A stretch of DNA of 64,000 nt from assembly GCF_007993045.1 (NCBI RefSeq), contig NZ_VOOR01000014.1, positions 55,961 through 119,960 on the forward strand. The letters are read 5' to 3'. Shown here piece by piece: positions 18,591-29,900 of this stretch. The notes beneath the pieces were generated by a model. It worked only from the letters and a program-made list of their open reading frames with translations, was not told the DNA's origin and ran no database searches. Source of the DNA: Phaeodactylibacter luteus. Lineage in GTDB: Bacteria; Bacteroidota; Bacteroidia; Chitinophagales; Saprospiraceae. Both the position numbers and the translations under genes were made by a program. Within the stretch, counting starts at the first letter, position 1. Each line of letters opens with the position of its first letter.

Positions 18591-19621
18591 GCCACCTGCA
18601 CCACATACTGCCCTTGAGGGCCAATCTGCCCGATTGGGGATAATTGGAGCCCTTGTGCTGCCGCTTCGGAGCGGAAAGCAGCTTCTTCAGCCGGGGCCAC
18701 AGCCAGGAGGAGCCCTCCACTCGTCTGCGGGTCGCACAACAGGAAGCGCTGCTCATCGGGCAAAGGCGCAACCTTATGCCCATAGCTGGCCCAGTTGCGG
18801 TGGGTGCCCCCGGGTATGCAATTCTCGGAAAGATAATGCGCCAGGGCGGCTCCGTCAATGAGGGGCACCGCTTCGAAATGAACCGTGGCACTACAGGCGC
18901 TAGCTTCGCACATCTCTGTTAAATGCCCGAGCAGCCCAAAACCGGTGACGTCAGTCATCGCGTGCACATAAGACAATTGGCCAAAATGCTGCCCTACTTT
19001 GTTCAACTGCACCATGCTGTCCCTAGCAAGTGTAGCATGCTCCGGCAACAACTTTTTCTTTTTTTGGGCAGTGCTCAGCACCCCCACCCCTAGCGGCTTG
19101 GTCAGGAACAACAAGTCGCCTGCTTTGGCGCCGCCGTTCTTTTTGACCTGCTCAACGCTGACACGGCCCGTCACGGCCAGCCCAAAGATGGGCTCCGGGC
19201 TGTCGATGCTGTGCCCGCCCGCCAAAGGGATGCCAGCATCAGCACAAGCCTGCCGCCCACCTTCTATGACCTGATTCGCCACCGCTGCCGGGATTTTGTC
19301 GATCGGCCACCCCAATATGGCAATGGCCATCAACGGCTGTCCGCCCATCGCATAAATATCGCTGATAGCGTTCACTGCAGCAATACGCCCAAAATCCAGG
19401 GGGTCGTCCACTATAGGCATAAAAAAATCAGTAGTGCTGACCACAGCCGTGCCATCGCCCAGATCGAATACCGCTGCATCGTCCCGTTCTGCATTGCCTA
19501 CCAACAAGCCCGGGAAAGGAGCCTGAGGAGCAGCCTGCGACAAAATGGCATCTAATACTTGAGGGGAAATTTTGCAGCCACATCCTGCGCCGTGGCTGTA
19601 TTCTGTTAACTTGTACTCCAT
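18587..19621 (-). CDS. selD: Selenide, water dikinase (selenophosphate synthase)
   Basis: A 344-residue enzyme that makes selenophosphate from selenide and ATP. The ATG at 19621 gives [20 protein letters not shown]; Cys14 and Lys17 align with the catalytic Cys17 and Lys20 of E. coli SelD, so this is the Cys form and not a selenoprotein. Other features include a PurM-type ATP-binding fold with [30 protein letters not shown] and [19 protein letters not shown] segments. It follows selU by 4 bp on the same strand. With selU next door and no selA or selB in view, the selenium most likely goes to tRNA 2-selenouridine. Confidence 0.95.
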   Translation of the reverse strand: MEYKLTEYSHGAGCGCKISPQVLDAILSQAAPQAPFPGLLVGNAERDDAAVFDLGDGTAVVSTTDFFMPIVDDPLDFGRIAAVNAISDIYAMGGQPLMAIAILGWPIDKIPAAVANQVIEGGRQACADAGIPLAGGHSIDSPEPIFGLAVTGRVSVEQVKKNGGAKAGDLLFLTKPLGVGVLSTAQKKKKLLPEHATLARDSMVQLNKVGQHFGQLSYVHAMTDVTGFGLLGHLTEMCEASACSATVHFEAVPLIDGAALAHYLSENCIPGGTHRNWASYGHKVAPLPDEQRFLLCDPQTSGGLLLAVAPAEEAAFRSEAAAQGLQLSPIGQIGPQGQYVVQVA

Positions 19622-19625
19622 AATG

Positions 19626-20669
19626 CTATATTGGATAGTTTTGCTCTTCCCTGGCCAGGGCAATGAGCTGATCTGCTATGCCTTTTGCATGGCCTGACGC
19701 CGGCACAACAGGGATAATACGGGTATGTTTTTGCCGCTCTCTGGCATAATACGCATAAGCTTTATCGTAATACCGCAGCGCAATGGCCGCGGCCTGCCTA
19801 TAATCTTTGGCGTTCAGGGCTTCAAGTGCAGCTTTGAGGTTCTGCCCGCCCAAGCGTTTTTTGATTTTCATGAACGCGGCTTCCAGCTCCTTTGCAGGGA
19901 AAGCAGCATAAAGCCCCACCAGCCGGTCGAGGCGGTCCGGCAAGGGCACCCTGAGGTCGAACAGCGGTGCTTTTTCCATCCGGCTGCAAAGGCTTGCCGG
20001 CAAGTAGACCCGGCCGATCGCCTTGCTCTCGTTCTCCACCCAAGTCCAGCGGGCAGGGTCCAGCTCGCTGAGGCGGGCGAAAAGGAGGTTTTCAAAATGG
20101 GTGACGGAAGGCTGATCAGGCTCCCCAAAAGCGCCAAAGGCAGAGCCTTTGTGATTGGCCAGCCCCTCTAGGTCGAGCGTCTGCTCACCTGCGGCATCAA
20201 GCTCGTACAAGACTTCCGTTTTCCCCGAACCGGTTGGGCCCCCTATGACCATCAAAGGGCCAGAGAAAGCTTCGATCCCCTGCTGCACAAAAGCCCGGTA
20301 CGCTTTGTAGCCGCCACGGATGACCGCCACCTGCAGCCCTGCTTGTGCCAGGAGCCAGCCCACGCTGCTGCTGCGCTGCCCGCCCCGCCAACAGTGGACC
20401 ATGATGCCCCCATTCCGGGCCAGTGCTTTGCCCTGCTCTGCCAAATAGCGCATTTTGGGCCCCGTAAACTCCAGCCCCTGCAAAAAGGCTTCCTCCGGGC
20501 CTTTTTGTTTGTAAAGGGTGCCAACTGCCGCGCGCTCCTCATTGGTAAAAAGGGGAAGATTGCTTGCGCCAGGTATGTGCCCCTCCTTGAACTCAGCTGG
20601 CGTGCGCACATCAATAATGGGAAATCTGCTGTTCAGGGCTTGTGCTATCTCTACGTATCTAACTGACAT
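19626..20669 (-). CDS. selU: tRNA 2-selenouridine synthase
   Basis: A 347-residue enzyme (SelU/MnmH/YbbB) that replaces sulfur by selenium in the wobble uridine of certain tRNAs through geranylation and selenation. The N-terminal rhodanese domain has the active-site Cys93 in [19 protein letters not shown]-loop, GGPTGSGKT, at 143-151 opens the C-terminal ATPase-like domain. Length is close to the usual 360. It forms a two-gene operon with selD, its selenophosphate supplier, and is divergent from bshC. Confidence 0.94.
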   Translation of the reverse strand: MSVRYVEIAQALNSRFPIIDVRTPAEFKEGHIPGASNLPLFTNEERAAVGTLYKQKGPEEAFLQGLEFTGPKMRYLAEQGKALARNGGIMVHCWRGGQRSSSVGWLLAQAGLQVAVIRGGYKAYRAFVQQGIEAFSGPLMVIGGPTGSGKTEVLYELDAAGEQTLDLEGLANHKGSAFGAFGEPDQPSVTHFENLLFARLSELDPARWTWVENESKAIGRVYLPASLCSRMEKAPLFDLRVPLPDRLDRLVGLYAAFPAKELEAAFMKIKKRLGGQNLKAALEALNAKDYRQAAAIALRYYDKAYAYYARERQKHTRIIPVVPASGHAKGIADQLIALAREEQNYPI

Positions 20670-20845
20670 AACCTAATTATCGTTTGGGCGGCGGTTTTAC
20701 CCTGCAAAGCGCCAAAATAGCGAAAAACTCTGTCCAGTTGTCAACTATCCGGCTATTTACACGCTTAGAAAGATGTTGTACCATTAAACCTGATGAGCAG
20801 CGGTGCCCGCTGCCCCCACAGGCTCAAAAAAATACCGTACCGCGA

Positions 20846-22459
20846 ATGAGCCAAACCAAACCAGCGCTAAACCAACGGATCATCCCTTTCGGCAAAGTAC
20901 CGCAGCTCTCTGCCCGCGATGTGGCATACGCTACAGCAGACCGGCGGCTCGCACCGTTTTACAAATACCCCGTCAGCCTGGCAGCATTTGAAGCTGTAAT
21001 GAGGGACAAGTCAAAGGAAACAACCAACCGGAAAGTGCTGGTGGAGGTTTTGCAAGAGCAGTACGAAGGGCTTGCACCCAGTGCGGCGACAAAAAACCAC
21101 ATTCAAGCCCTTGCCCAAACGGGCACCTTCACGGTCACTACCGCACATCAGCCCAGCCTTTTCACCGGCCCGCTTTACTATATTTACAAAATCGCTTCCA
21201 CCATCAACCTGGCCCGTCAGCTTGCGGCGGCCTACCCGGAAAACCACTTTGTGCCGGTGTTCATCTTAGGGGGCGAAGATCATGATTTCCAAGAGATCAA
21301 TCACCTACAGCTCTTTGGCAATACCATCTCTTGGCAACAGGAAAAAGGGGGCTCGGTCGGGCAGCTACCCCTCCACGGGCTGCAGCAAGCGCTCACAGCA
21401 GTAGAGGAGGTGCTCGGTGGCTCCCCTAAGGCGGAAGAACTGAAGGGCATGCTCCATAATGCCCTGTCCGGCAAGTCCCGGTATATCGAGGTGGCCCGCC
21501 ATCTTACCCACCAGCTTTTTGACACCTATGGCCTGGTTATCCTAGACCCCAGCCACCCCAAGCTCAAGAGAGAGCTGGCCCCTTACATAAAGGAGGAAAT
21601 CTTCAACCAGCCTTCCAAAGCCCTCGTTGAGGCCGCCGTGCGCGGCTTGGAGGCCGCCGGCTTTTCCGAACAGGCTTACCCCAGGGAAATCAACTTCTTC
21701 TACCTGGGCGATGGGTTCCGGGAGCGGATTGTGGAGGCAGATGGGCATTACGTTGTGCTCAACCAGGATATCAAATGGGGAAAGGAAGCGCTTGAGCAGG
21801 AAATCGAGCGCCACCCGGAACGGTTCAGCCCCAACGTGGTCATGCGCCCAGTCTATCAAGAACTGATATTGCCCAACCTTGCCTATATCGGAGGCGGAGG
21901 AGAACTGGCTTACTGGCTGGAGCGCAAAGCACAATTTGAGCATTTCGGCATCAACTTCCCCATGCTGGTCCGCCGCAATTCGGTCCTGTTCATCGATAAT
22001 GGGACTGCAAAACGGATTGGGAAAATAGGGCTTCAGGCTGAGGACTTGTTCGGGGATATAGAGCAGCTCATCAAAGATTATGTCAAAGCCCACACTGAAA
22101 ATGAGCTTAGCCTTTCTGAGGAAAAAGAAGCCCTGCAAGCCTTGTTCAAGGCCGTTGAAGCTAAAGCAGAGGACGTCGACCCTACCCTGGTCAAGGCGGC
22201 AGCTGCTGAGGGGGCCAGGCAGCTGAATAGCCTTGCCCAGCTAGAAGGCAAGCTCATGAGGGCTGAAAAACAGCGGCATGATACTGCTATCAATCAGATG
22301 CGGACATTGAAAGACAAGCTTTTCCCTGGCAACGGGCTACAGGAGCGCAGCGATAACTTCATGATGTTCTACCTGAAATACGGCAGGGGCTTCTTCGAAG
22401 CCCTGATCGATCAGCTAGACCCCTTTCAGGAGGGGTTCCTTGTGCTGGAGGATGCCTAA
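20846..22459 (+). CDS. bshC: Bacillithiol biosynthesis cysteine-adding enzyme
   Basis: A 537-residue enzyme that adds cysteine to GlcN-malate in the last step of bacillithiol synthesis. The ATG at 20846 (MSQTKPALNQRIIPFGKVP) is preferred; the longer frame back to 20684 adds sequence unlike the family. Family landmarks include TVTTAHQPSLFTGPLYYIYK (ATP-binding HxxH-type site), VPVFILGGEDHDFQEINH, and YIGGGGELAYWLERKAQFE with FPMLVRRNSVLFID. It stands alone on the plus strand and is followed by a strong terminator. Its presence implies a bacillithiol-based thiol pool, known in many Bacteroidota. Confidence 0.93.
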   Translation: MSQTKPALNQRIIPFGKVPQLSARDVAYATADRRLAPFYKYPVSLAAFEAVMRDKSKETTNRKVLVEVLQEQYEGLAPSAATKNHIQALAQTGTFTVTTAHQPSLFTGPLYYIYKIASTINLARQLAAAYPENHFVPVFILGGEDHDFQEINHLQLFGNTISWQQEKGGSVGQLPLHGLQQALTAVEEVLGGSPKAEELKGMLHNALSGKSRYIEVARHLTHQLFDTYGLVILDPSHPKLKRELAPYIKEEIFNQPSKALVEAAVRGLEAAGFSEQAYPREINFFYLGDGFRERIVEADGHYVVLNQDIKWGKEALEQEIERHPERFSPNVVMRPVYQELILPNLAYIGGGGELAYWLERKAQFEHFGINFPMLVRRNSVLFIDNGTAKRIGKIGLQAEDLFGDIEQLIKDYVKAHTENELSLSEEKEALQALFKAVEAKAEDVDPTLVKAAAAEGARQLNSLAQLEGKLMRAEKQRHDTAINQMRTLKDKLFPGNGLQERSDNFMMFYLKYGRGFFEALIDQLDPFQEGFLVLEDA

Positions 22460-22477
22460 AAAAGGCCGGTTGCAATA

Positions 22478-22521
22478 CCAAACGGGCGGTTGGAGCTTAC
22501 TTCAACCGCCCGTTTGGCTTT
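22478..22521 (+). terminator. Intrinsic terminator of bshC
   Basis: CCAAACGGGCGGTTG and its exact 15-base complement CAACCGCCCGTTTGG face each other across a 10-base loop, followed by CTTTTGTG. It begins 18 bp after the bshC stop. Confidence 0.85.
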
Positions 22522-22689
22522 TGTGTCAAGTATTTTCTCTAAAAAATGCCCTTTTTTCTCGCCTAAAGAAAAGACTTTTGCCTTGAAATACCCCACAATA
22601 ACAGCTTAAACTATCAACAAGTCAAACACTTTATCTTATTATTTTTTTCACAAATCATTTTTTTTGTCTTTGTTCTTGGATAGTATTAT

Positions 22690-22975
22690 TGAGATGTTTG
22701 TAATGTCAAACGAAGTTATTGCTGGCAAGAGAGCTGGCAAAGACGAAATTTGGGATAAAAATTTGGGATTTTTTGCCACATATAGCAAGTCGGGTCCTGG
22801 GAAAACCTGACTTGCTATACGGCAAAACCAAAAGCCCTCAAAGTGACTTTCACACCCTCCGGGGTTTTGATATAAAATTTAAACTCTTTACCAGCTTCAC
22901 AGCTGGTTTTCGTACATGTTCATGGGATTATGAATGATAAGTCGTATCACTTTTTGTGATGCGACTTATTTTTTT
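22690..22975 (+). ncRNA. Candidate structured non-coding RNA ending in a terminator
   Basis: A block in an AT-rich gap with no convincing gene. Stem 1 (22771-22827) pairs TTTTGCC...TATAGCAAGTC with GACTTGCTATA..GGCAAAA with a few mismatches. Stem 2 (22890-22907) is ACCAGC/GCTGGT. Stem 3 (22939-22967) is AAGTCGTATCAC/GTGATGCGACTT followed by ATTTTTTTT. A promoter-like TATTATTG is found at 22684-22691. The order suggests a transcript of about 280 nt with its own terminator, but transcription is not shown and no known RNA family is recognised. Confidence 0.35.
22939..22975 (+). terminator. Terminator-like hairpin with long T-run
   Basis: A 12-bp stem, AAGTCGTATCAC/GTGATGCGACTT, with one mismatch and a TTTTT loop, followed by ATTTTTTTT. 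No coding sequence ends nearby: bshC ends 480 bp upstream and already has its own terminator. Confidence 0.7.
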
Positions 22976-23048
22976 GCCCAAAACCCTCCAAAGGTAGCAC
23001 AATATTGTGGCCCGGCAAACCGGCCCGCTCAAACCTCTAGACTTGACG

Positions 23049-23166
23049 AGGGGCCTGCACCTGCTCGCTGGCAGGTGCCGCTATGCTCCGGGGCTCGCTG
23101 CCCGCTCGGCCCTATCGGGCGTTCCCCCCTGCGCAGCGCTAGGCCGATTCCAGCCTGAAGCCGATA
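23049..23166 (+). repeat. Dispersed intergenic repeat, copy 4 (short form)
   Basis: Contains GTGCCGCTATGCTCCGGGG, CTCGGCCCTATCGGGC and CGCAGCGCTAGGCCGATTCC in the same order as the other copies. The variable hairpin is GCACCTGC-tcgctg-GCAGGTGC, a perfect 8-bp stem whose outer bases differ from the other copies. Confidence 0.85.
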
Positions 23167-23942
23167 GGCATAAAAGCGAGCTACATTTTAGTTTACGCCC
23201 ACTTGATGCGTCGGGCCAGTGCAGTGGAGAAAATGAGCTGTTTCCAACCAACTGACGGCTTTTTCAAGGGCTTAGCCTAAAAAAAGCTACTGAAAAAGGC
23301 CATTGTAGCCCTTTCACGCCCCCCGGCAAATTCAAGCCTTGTAGGCTGCTCCACCGGTGAACAGGCAAAGGGCTGAGATGGCCCGGCGCGCCAAGCCTAC
23401 TTTTTTTTAAAGTTTTGGGGGGCAAATGAAACCCCGCTCCTGCTCTTCCGTTAAAGTTGGTGGGGAGGCGCAAATAACTACATCAATACACTGCGCGTGC
23501 CTAGGGGATTTAGCAAAGATAAAAAGCCTCCCCTGTTGGAAAATAGGAGCATTCTTTGTTTCTTTGGACCGTAAAGCACGTAGCTACCCCTACCTTGCCA
23601 TCCCCTTTCCTGACAACTACGAAAACAGTTGCAGTGTACAAACAGCAAAGCTGCTAAAAGCAGGCCTACTGTCGTTGCATTGTGGCTAAGTATGATATCC
23701 CTTTATAGTCAGGTTTCCAGGAAAATAAAACAACTATCAAAAATATTCTTGGGCTGTCCAGTGCCCTGCTATTTTGCAATCAAAGCAGATGAGCAGTTTG
23801 CTGCAGCTTGGAATGTGTATCTTAGCTTTACCCGGAACAACTGTAAGCCCCATTGCTATGGTGTTCACAGTTGTCCTGTTCAATCGGGAACTGCTCAGCG
23901 AGTAGTGCCAACTTCATTTTCTGCTAACAAATTCATAATCCG
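23167..23942. other. Gap upstream of the SprB-like gene, no gene seen
   Basis: A 776-bp stretch without a supported gene. The only candidate signal is a weak Bacteroidota-type promoter: TTTG at 23797-23800 and TAGCTTTA at 23823-23830, 22 bp apart (consensus TAnnTTTG with one mismatch), which would give a leader of about 105 nt before 23943. Confidence 0.4.
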
Positions 23943-26900
23943 ATGAAACAACCTTTACCTGTTCAGCCTTTACCGAACTACGCGTGGCGCAAGCCTACGT
24001 GGGCAGGCACCTTGCTGGCTTGCTGCCTGCTGCTCGGCGCTTACAGCACCGCCAACGCACAATTTTCTGTTGGGTTCGATGTGACAGAGCCCCGCTGTTT
24101 CGCACAGCCTACCGGCAGCGTCACTGCCCTGCCCGCAGGTGGCACTGCCCCTTATTCCTACCTGTGGAGCAACGGGCAAACGGGCCCGACGATTGCAAAC
24201 ATCACAGCCGGATCTTACAGCGTCACCGTGACGGATGCCAGCAGCAACAGCGTTGTCGAAAGCGTGACCGTCACCCAGCCTACCATTGTTAATGTCACCC
24301 TTACCGCTACACAATGCGAACTGCCTATAGTCATTACGGCAGTCGGTAGCGGCGGCATACCCGGCTATACCTACAACTGGAACGATGGGCAGAACGGTGC
24401 AGAAATCAGCGTCCCTGGCGCTGGCACTTTCTGTGTCACTATGACGGATGAGAACCTCTGCGGGGCCGTACAGTGCATCGATGTCGCATTTACCCCCCTC
24501 AATGTCCTGGTGGACGCCAACGACATCTCCTGCCCTGACGAAGAGGACGGCAGCGTTTCCGCCATAGTGACAAGCGGTACACCGCCCTACAATTTTCAGT
24601 GGAGCAACGGCGCCACGACACAAACGGTGACGAACCTTGCCCCTGGCACTTACACCGTTACCGTTACTGATGGAGGCGGCTGTACTGATACAGCTACCGG
24701 GACAGTAGACAGCCCTCCGCCTATCATTGCCAATATTGACAGCAACGGCCCCACCTGCGTGGGCGAAGGCGATGGCAGCGCAACGGTTTTCGCCACAGGC
24801 GGCACCCCGCCCTTTAGTTATCTATGGAACACCGGAGCTACCGGGCCCGCCCTATCTGGCTTGACTGCCGGCACCTACACGGTGACCGTTTCCGACATCA
24901 ATGGCTGTATCGCGGTAGAGAGCACTACGCTGACGCCCATCTCCAGCCTAAACGCCTCCTTGCTCGTCAATGATGAGTCTTGCCCCGATGCCAACGACGG
25001 CACTATGACCGCATTCCCGGTCAACGGGGTACAGCCCTTCTCTTACCTTTGGAGCAACGGACAGACGACCCAAACTATCACCAACCTTGCGCCTGGCGCC
25101 TACACGGTTACAGTAACCGACGGCGTGGGCTGTACAGATACAGAAACCGGAACGGTCAACCCGGCTGCCGACTTCGACATCGCGGTCACCGGCAGCGATG
25201 TCACCATTTGCGACGGCACCAACGGGTCCGCAATGGTCAATATTATTGCAGGGGAAGGCCCCTTCACCTTTGCGTGGAGCAACGGCGGCACCACACAAAT
25301 GATCGCCAACCTCAGCGGCGGCACCTACACCGTAACGGTGACGGATGCCAATCAATGTACCGAAGAGGGCAGCGTGCTCATCAATACCCCGCCAGATCTT
25401 ACCGCTTCCATCACGACATCCGAATCTGCAGTCTGCCTAGGAGAAGCCACTGCCACTGCTACAGCTAACGCAACGGGCGGCACGCCCCCCTTTTCTTACC
25501 TTTGGAGCACAGGGGAAACAACACAACAGATCACAGGCCTGGGCGCGGGGACTTATACGGTGACGATTACAGACGCGGCCTTGTGCAGCGATGTCGCATC
25601 CACGGTTATTGAAGATGCGCCTGAGCTTTTCGTAACGGTCAGTGGGGACGAATCCGTTTGCGCGCCTGAAACGCTTGGGTTTGCAGCAGCTTCCCCATCT
25701 GGAGGCACTCCGCCTTACAACTATTTGTGGAGCAATGGGGAGACAACCCCCTCCATTGCAGGTTTGCCAGAAGGCGAATACAGCGTGACGGTAACCGACG
25801 CCCTGGGCTGTTTTGCAACAGGTAGCATTACCATAGATATTGTAGACGACCTAGCCGTAAACGGCACCCGCCAAAGCCCTGATTGCTTTGGGGAAAATAC
25901 TGGCGCAATTTCCACTGCCCCAACAGGCGGCACTTCCCCCTACTCTTACCAATGGAGCAACGGGGAAACAACTCCTGCCATCCAAAACCTCGCAGCAGGG
26001 ATCTATACAGTGACCGTGACCGATGCGAACGGATGCGCTGTTGCTCAAACTTTCCTTTTGCCACAGCCTCCTGAATTTACGGCAGCGGCCACGGGCAGTG
26101 ATTTTGTCTGCCCCGGCGAGTCCAATGGCACAGCAATGGTCATGGCTACAGGCGGCACGCCACCTTATGCTTACCTTTGGAGCAATGGGGAGACCACTCA
26201 GATGGTGTCTGGCCTGGCTGCAGGCACGTATACGGTGACGGTGACCGATGACAACGACTGTGAAGCCATCGCTGAAGTCACGCTCGAATCCGCAGAGGGC
26301 ATTCTGGTCAATATTGATGCCCCTGAGGTCGTCTGTGGCGCAGAAAACACAGGCAATGCAACAGTCACTGCTTCTGGAGGTGTGCCACCTTATACCTTCG
26401 AATGGTCAACAGGCGAATCGGATACGAGCATCGAGAACCTGCCTGAGGGCACCTACAGCGTGACAGTGACCGACGCCAATGGCTGCTCCACAGTAGAAGA
26501 AGTCTTCATCGAAGTTGTTGAAGATTTTGCGATCTCTATTGTAGCTCGCGACATCCTCTGCAATGGCGACAGCACAGGTACTATTCTGGTCACAGCTACC
26601 GGAGGTACAATGCCCTATACTTTCTCTTGGTCTACTGGGCTGATGGAAACCGGCGTAACTCAATCTGAGATCATTGCCCTTCCTGCAGGTATGTATATGA
26701 TAACCGTGACAGACTCTAATGACTGTATCCTGAGCGAGACCATCAACCTAATGGAGGCAGACCCCATTGTGTTGGATATTGCTGTGACAGACCCGACCTG
26801 TGCGGGCGAGGCCGATGGGCAGGCCGTCATCAACTTTTCTGGCGGCAACGTTAGCCCCCCTGCGGTGCCTTATATGGTAGATATCAACGGGGTATCTTAC

Positions 26901-29900
26901 GAAGTAGGCCCTTCAGGCACGCTGACCCTCGATGGGCTTCAAGGCCCGGATACGCTTATCATCCAAACGACTGACGGCAACTTCTGCCAAGTGCTGGACA
27001 CGGCTATCATTGGCCAGCCCTCCCCTATTGACATTACGCTGTCCCCACAATCCCCACCTTGCAACGGCGACCCTCTGGGCAGCGTGCAAAGTGCTGTCGA
27101 TGGAGGCACCCCGCCCTATACTTACCTTTGGAGCAACGGTGCCATGACGCCCAGCCTAATGGGCATCAGCGCCGGGAACTATAGCGTGACCGTAACCGAT
27201 GCGAACGATTGCACTGCTGTTGACAGCGTGATGGTCGTGGAGCCTGAGCTCCTTTCCATCGAGCTTGAAAAACGGGATGTTTTCTGTGATGAAGTCAATA
27301 CCGGCTATATCGTTGCTACACCTGCAGGAGGCACATCGCCTTACAGCTACGAGTGGAGCAACGGAGCGACAACCGACTCTATCGGAGGGCTTGCACCTGG
27401 CCAATACACCGTCACCGTACTCGATGCCAATGAATGTATGATGATGGCCAGCATTACCATCCAAAGTTTCCCTGAGCTCGAGCTTACCCCTATTGCTACA
27501 GCGCCAAGCTGTTTTGACGATGCCAACGGCGCAGCAACGGTAGTAGTGAATGGGGGCACCCCTCCATTTACCTTCGAGTGGAGTAATGGCAGTACCGATT
27601 CTCTTCAGCTTGGCTTGCCAGACGGGGTGTATACGGTCACCGTCACAGATGCCGTAGGGTGTACAGGCACAGAGGCCATTGCCGTCAGCCAACCTGATGA
27701 GCTTATTGCACTGATAGAAGCAGACAGCGTAACCGACGTCAGCTGTTTCGGCTTTATGGACGGGGCAGCAGCGGTCACCGTCAGCGGTGGCACCCCTCCT
27801 TATACCTACTTGTGGAGCAACGGTGCTGAGACGCCTGGTATTTCTGGTGTGGAAGCTGGCACCTACACCGTATCCGTGACGGATATCAACGACTGTACTG
27901 CTCAGGCGGAAGTTACCATAGGGCAGCCCGGCGAGTTTGTTGTGGCGCTTGATGCTGCTACCGCCGCTACCTGTGAAGATGAGGCCAATGGCGCAATCAC
28001 AAGCATGGTAACTGGCGGCACTCCGCCCTATGACTACCTCTGGAGCAATGGCGCAACCACTCCAGATATCAGCATGCTCGCTGCAGGCACTTATACCCTT
28101 ACGGTTACGGACGCTAATGATTGCTTCGTAGCAGCCTTTGTGGATATTGCTGAATTCGACAGCCCTACCTGTACGGTTGAGATAGGACAGGAAGTCACTA
28201 TGGCCGACAACGGCGCACTGAATGTAGTGGTAAACGGCGGTACTGCCCCATTTGACTTCCTCTGGAGCAATGGCGAAACAACCCCTATCATCACCGGGCT
28301 CACACCGGGCACTTACTCGGTTACGGTGACCGATGCCAATGGCTGTACCACCACCTGCGAAGCAACCCTCGACGGTTTTGTGGCAATCGGCAATTACGTA
28401 TGGGAAGACCTTGACCGCGATGGGCAGCAGGATGGCAATGAGCCGCCTTTCCCCGGTGTTGAAGTGCAACTGAAAGATGCAGGCAACAACGTCATCGCTA
28501 CAGATACCACAGATGAAAATGGCAACTACCTCTTTATGGAGCTGCCTGCCGGTACTTACTCCGTGGCTTTTGTCCTGCCTGACAGTTTCCGGTTCACCTT
28601 CCCCAATATGGGGGATGATGTGCTGGACAGCGATGCCAATCCCAATATGGGCGGCATGACACAGCAGGTCACCCTGATGAACGGAGAAATCGACACCACG
28701 CTTGATGCAGGCATCTATTTGCTCCCCTACGATGATATCGAAGACCCTTGTATCTGCCTGAACAACTCCACCACAGATGAGAACGGGCAGTTCTTGGAAA
28801 TCCTGACTATTTACTCCTATCCGAACGAAAACTGGACCATCGTTGAGCAGGACGGGATGTTCGATATCAACAGCCCGGAGCCTCCGGCACCGCCTATACC
28901 GGTATCACCTGGCACCGTCATCCCCGAAAGCGCTACGCCCGGGGCCTACACCTTCTCTTTCAAACTGGTGGATGCAACCCCTTATGTCATCTTTTCGGTG
29001 ACCAATGGCTTTGACACCCTCACTATCGACAATGTCTGCTTCTACCCTGATATCAACCTGCAGGAGCTTCCTCCCGAAGAGCTTTGCATCTTCGACGAGC
29101 CTTTTGTCCCCCAAGCCGACCCAAGCATCCCCGGCACACTGACCTTCTACATCAATGGTATACCCGTGGATGTGATAGACCCGGCAGCTTTAGGCGCAGG
29201 CCAATATCAGTTTACGGCGGAGCTTGTTCCAGATGATCCCGTTGAGTGTACCACCACCATCATTACCGATTTCGCCGTTGTAGGAGACTGTGGCTCTACC
29301 CTGGGCGATTTTGTATGGCTGGACGAAAACCGGAATGGCATACAAGACCCCAACGAGGATGGCATAGCAGGCGTAATGGTCATTCTGCAAGTGCCAGGCG
29401 AGAGTGACCCGATCAATATCGACACCACTTTTACCGATGCCAATGGGCTGTACAGCTTCACCGTTGCCCCGGGCGATTACAAATTGCAGTTCATGCAGCC
29501 TTCCGGGCTTGTCTTCACCGAGCCCAATGCTGGAGCTGATGATGCCATCGATAGCGATGTGGACCCCGATATGGGGATGACCGGCATTTATAATATCGAG
29601 ACGGAAGAAGATGACCTCACTATTGATGCTGGCCTGTATACCAAGTGCGACAACATCACCGATCCCGGGCTCATTGGGCCCAATCAGTTCCTCTGCGGGC
29701 CAGGCAATGACCCCGAGCCGATCGTGAACATAGAATCGCCTTCCGGCGGAAGCGGCGAAATTGAGTACTTGTGGATGCGCAGCACCATCGCCGGGCCGTT
29801 CAACCTGCAGACTTGGCAAATCATACCTGGCGCTACTGGCGATTCTTACGATCCCGGGCCATTATCTGAAACGACCTTCTTTGCCCGCTGTGCCCGTAGG

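Noticed and set aside
20684..20845. Upstream extension of bshC by 54 codons
   Set aside because: The extension is unlike BshC proteins; the ATG at 20846 gives the normal N-terminus.
22719..22937. 72-codon frame starting with TTG in the gap after bshC
   Set aside because: It runs through three inverted repeats, has a weak start and no similarity; a structured RNA explains the region better.
24090..28370. Regular DNA repeats considered as a possible CRISPR array
   Set aside because: The period is about 240 bp, the units stay in frame and code for SprB repeats; there are no short identical repeats with unique spacers.
27156..28469. Long reading frame (437 codons) on the minus strand inside the SprB-repeat gene
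   Set aside because: It repeats with the period of the SprB units, has no family resemblance, and is a by-product of codon bias in the tandem repeats.
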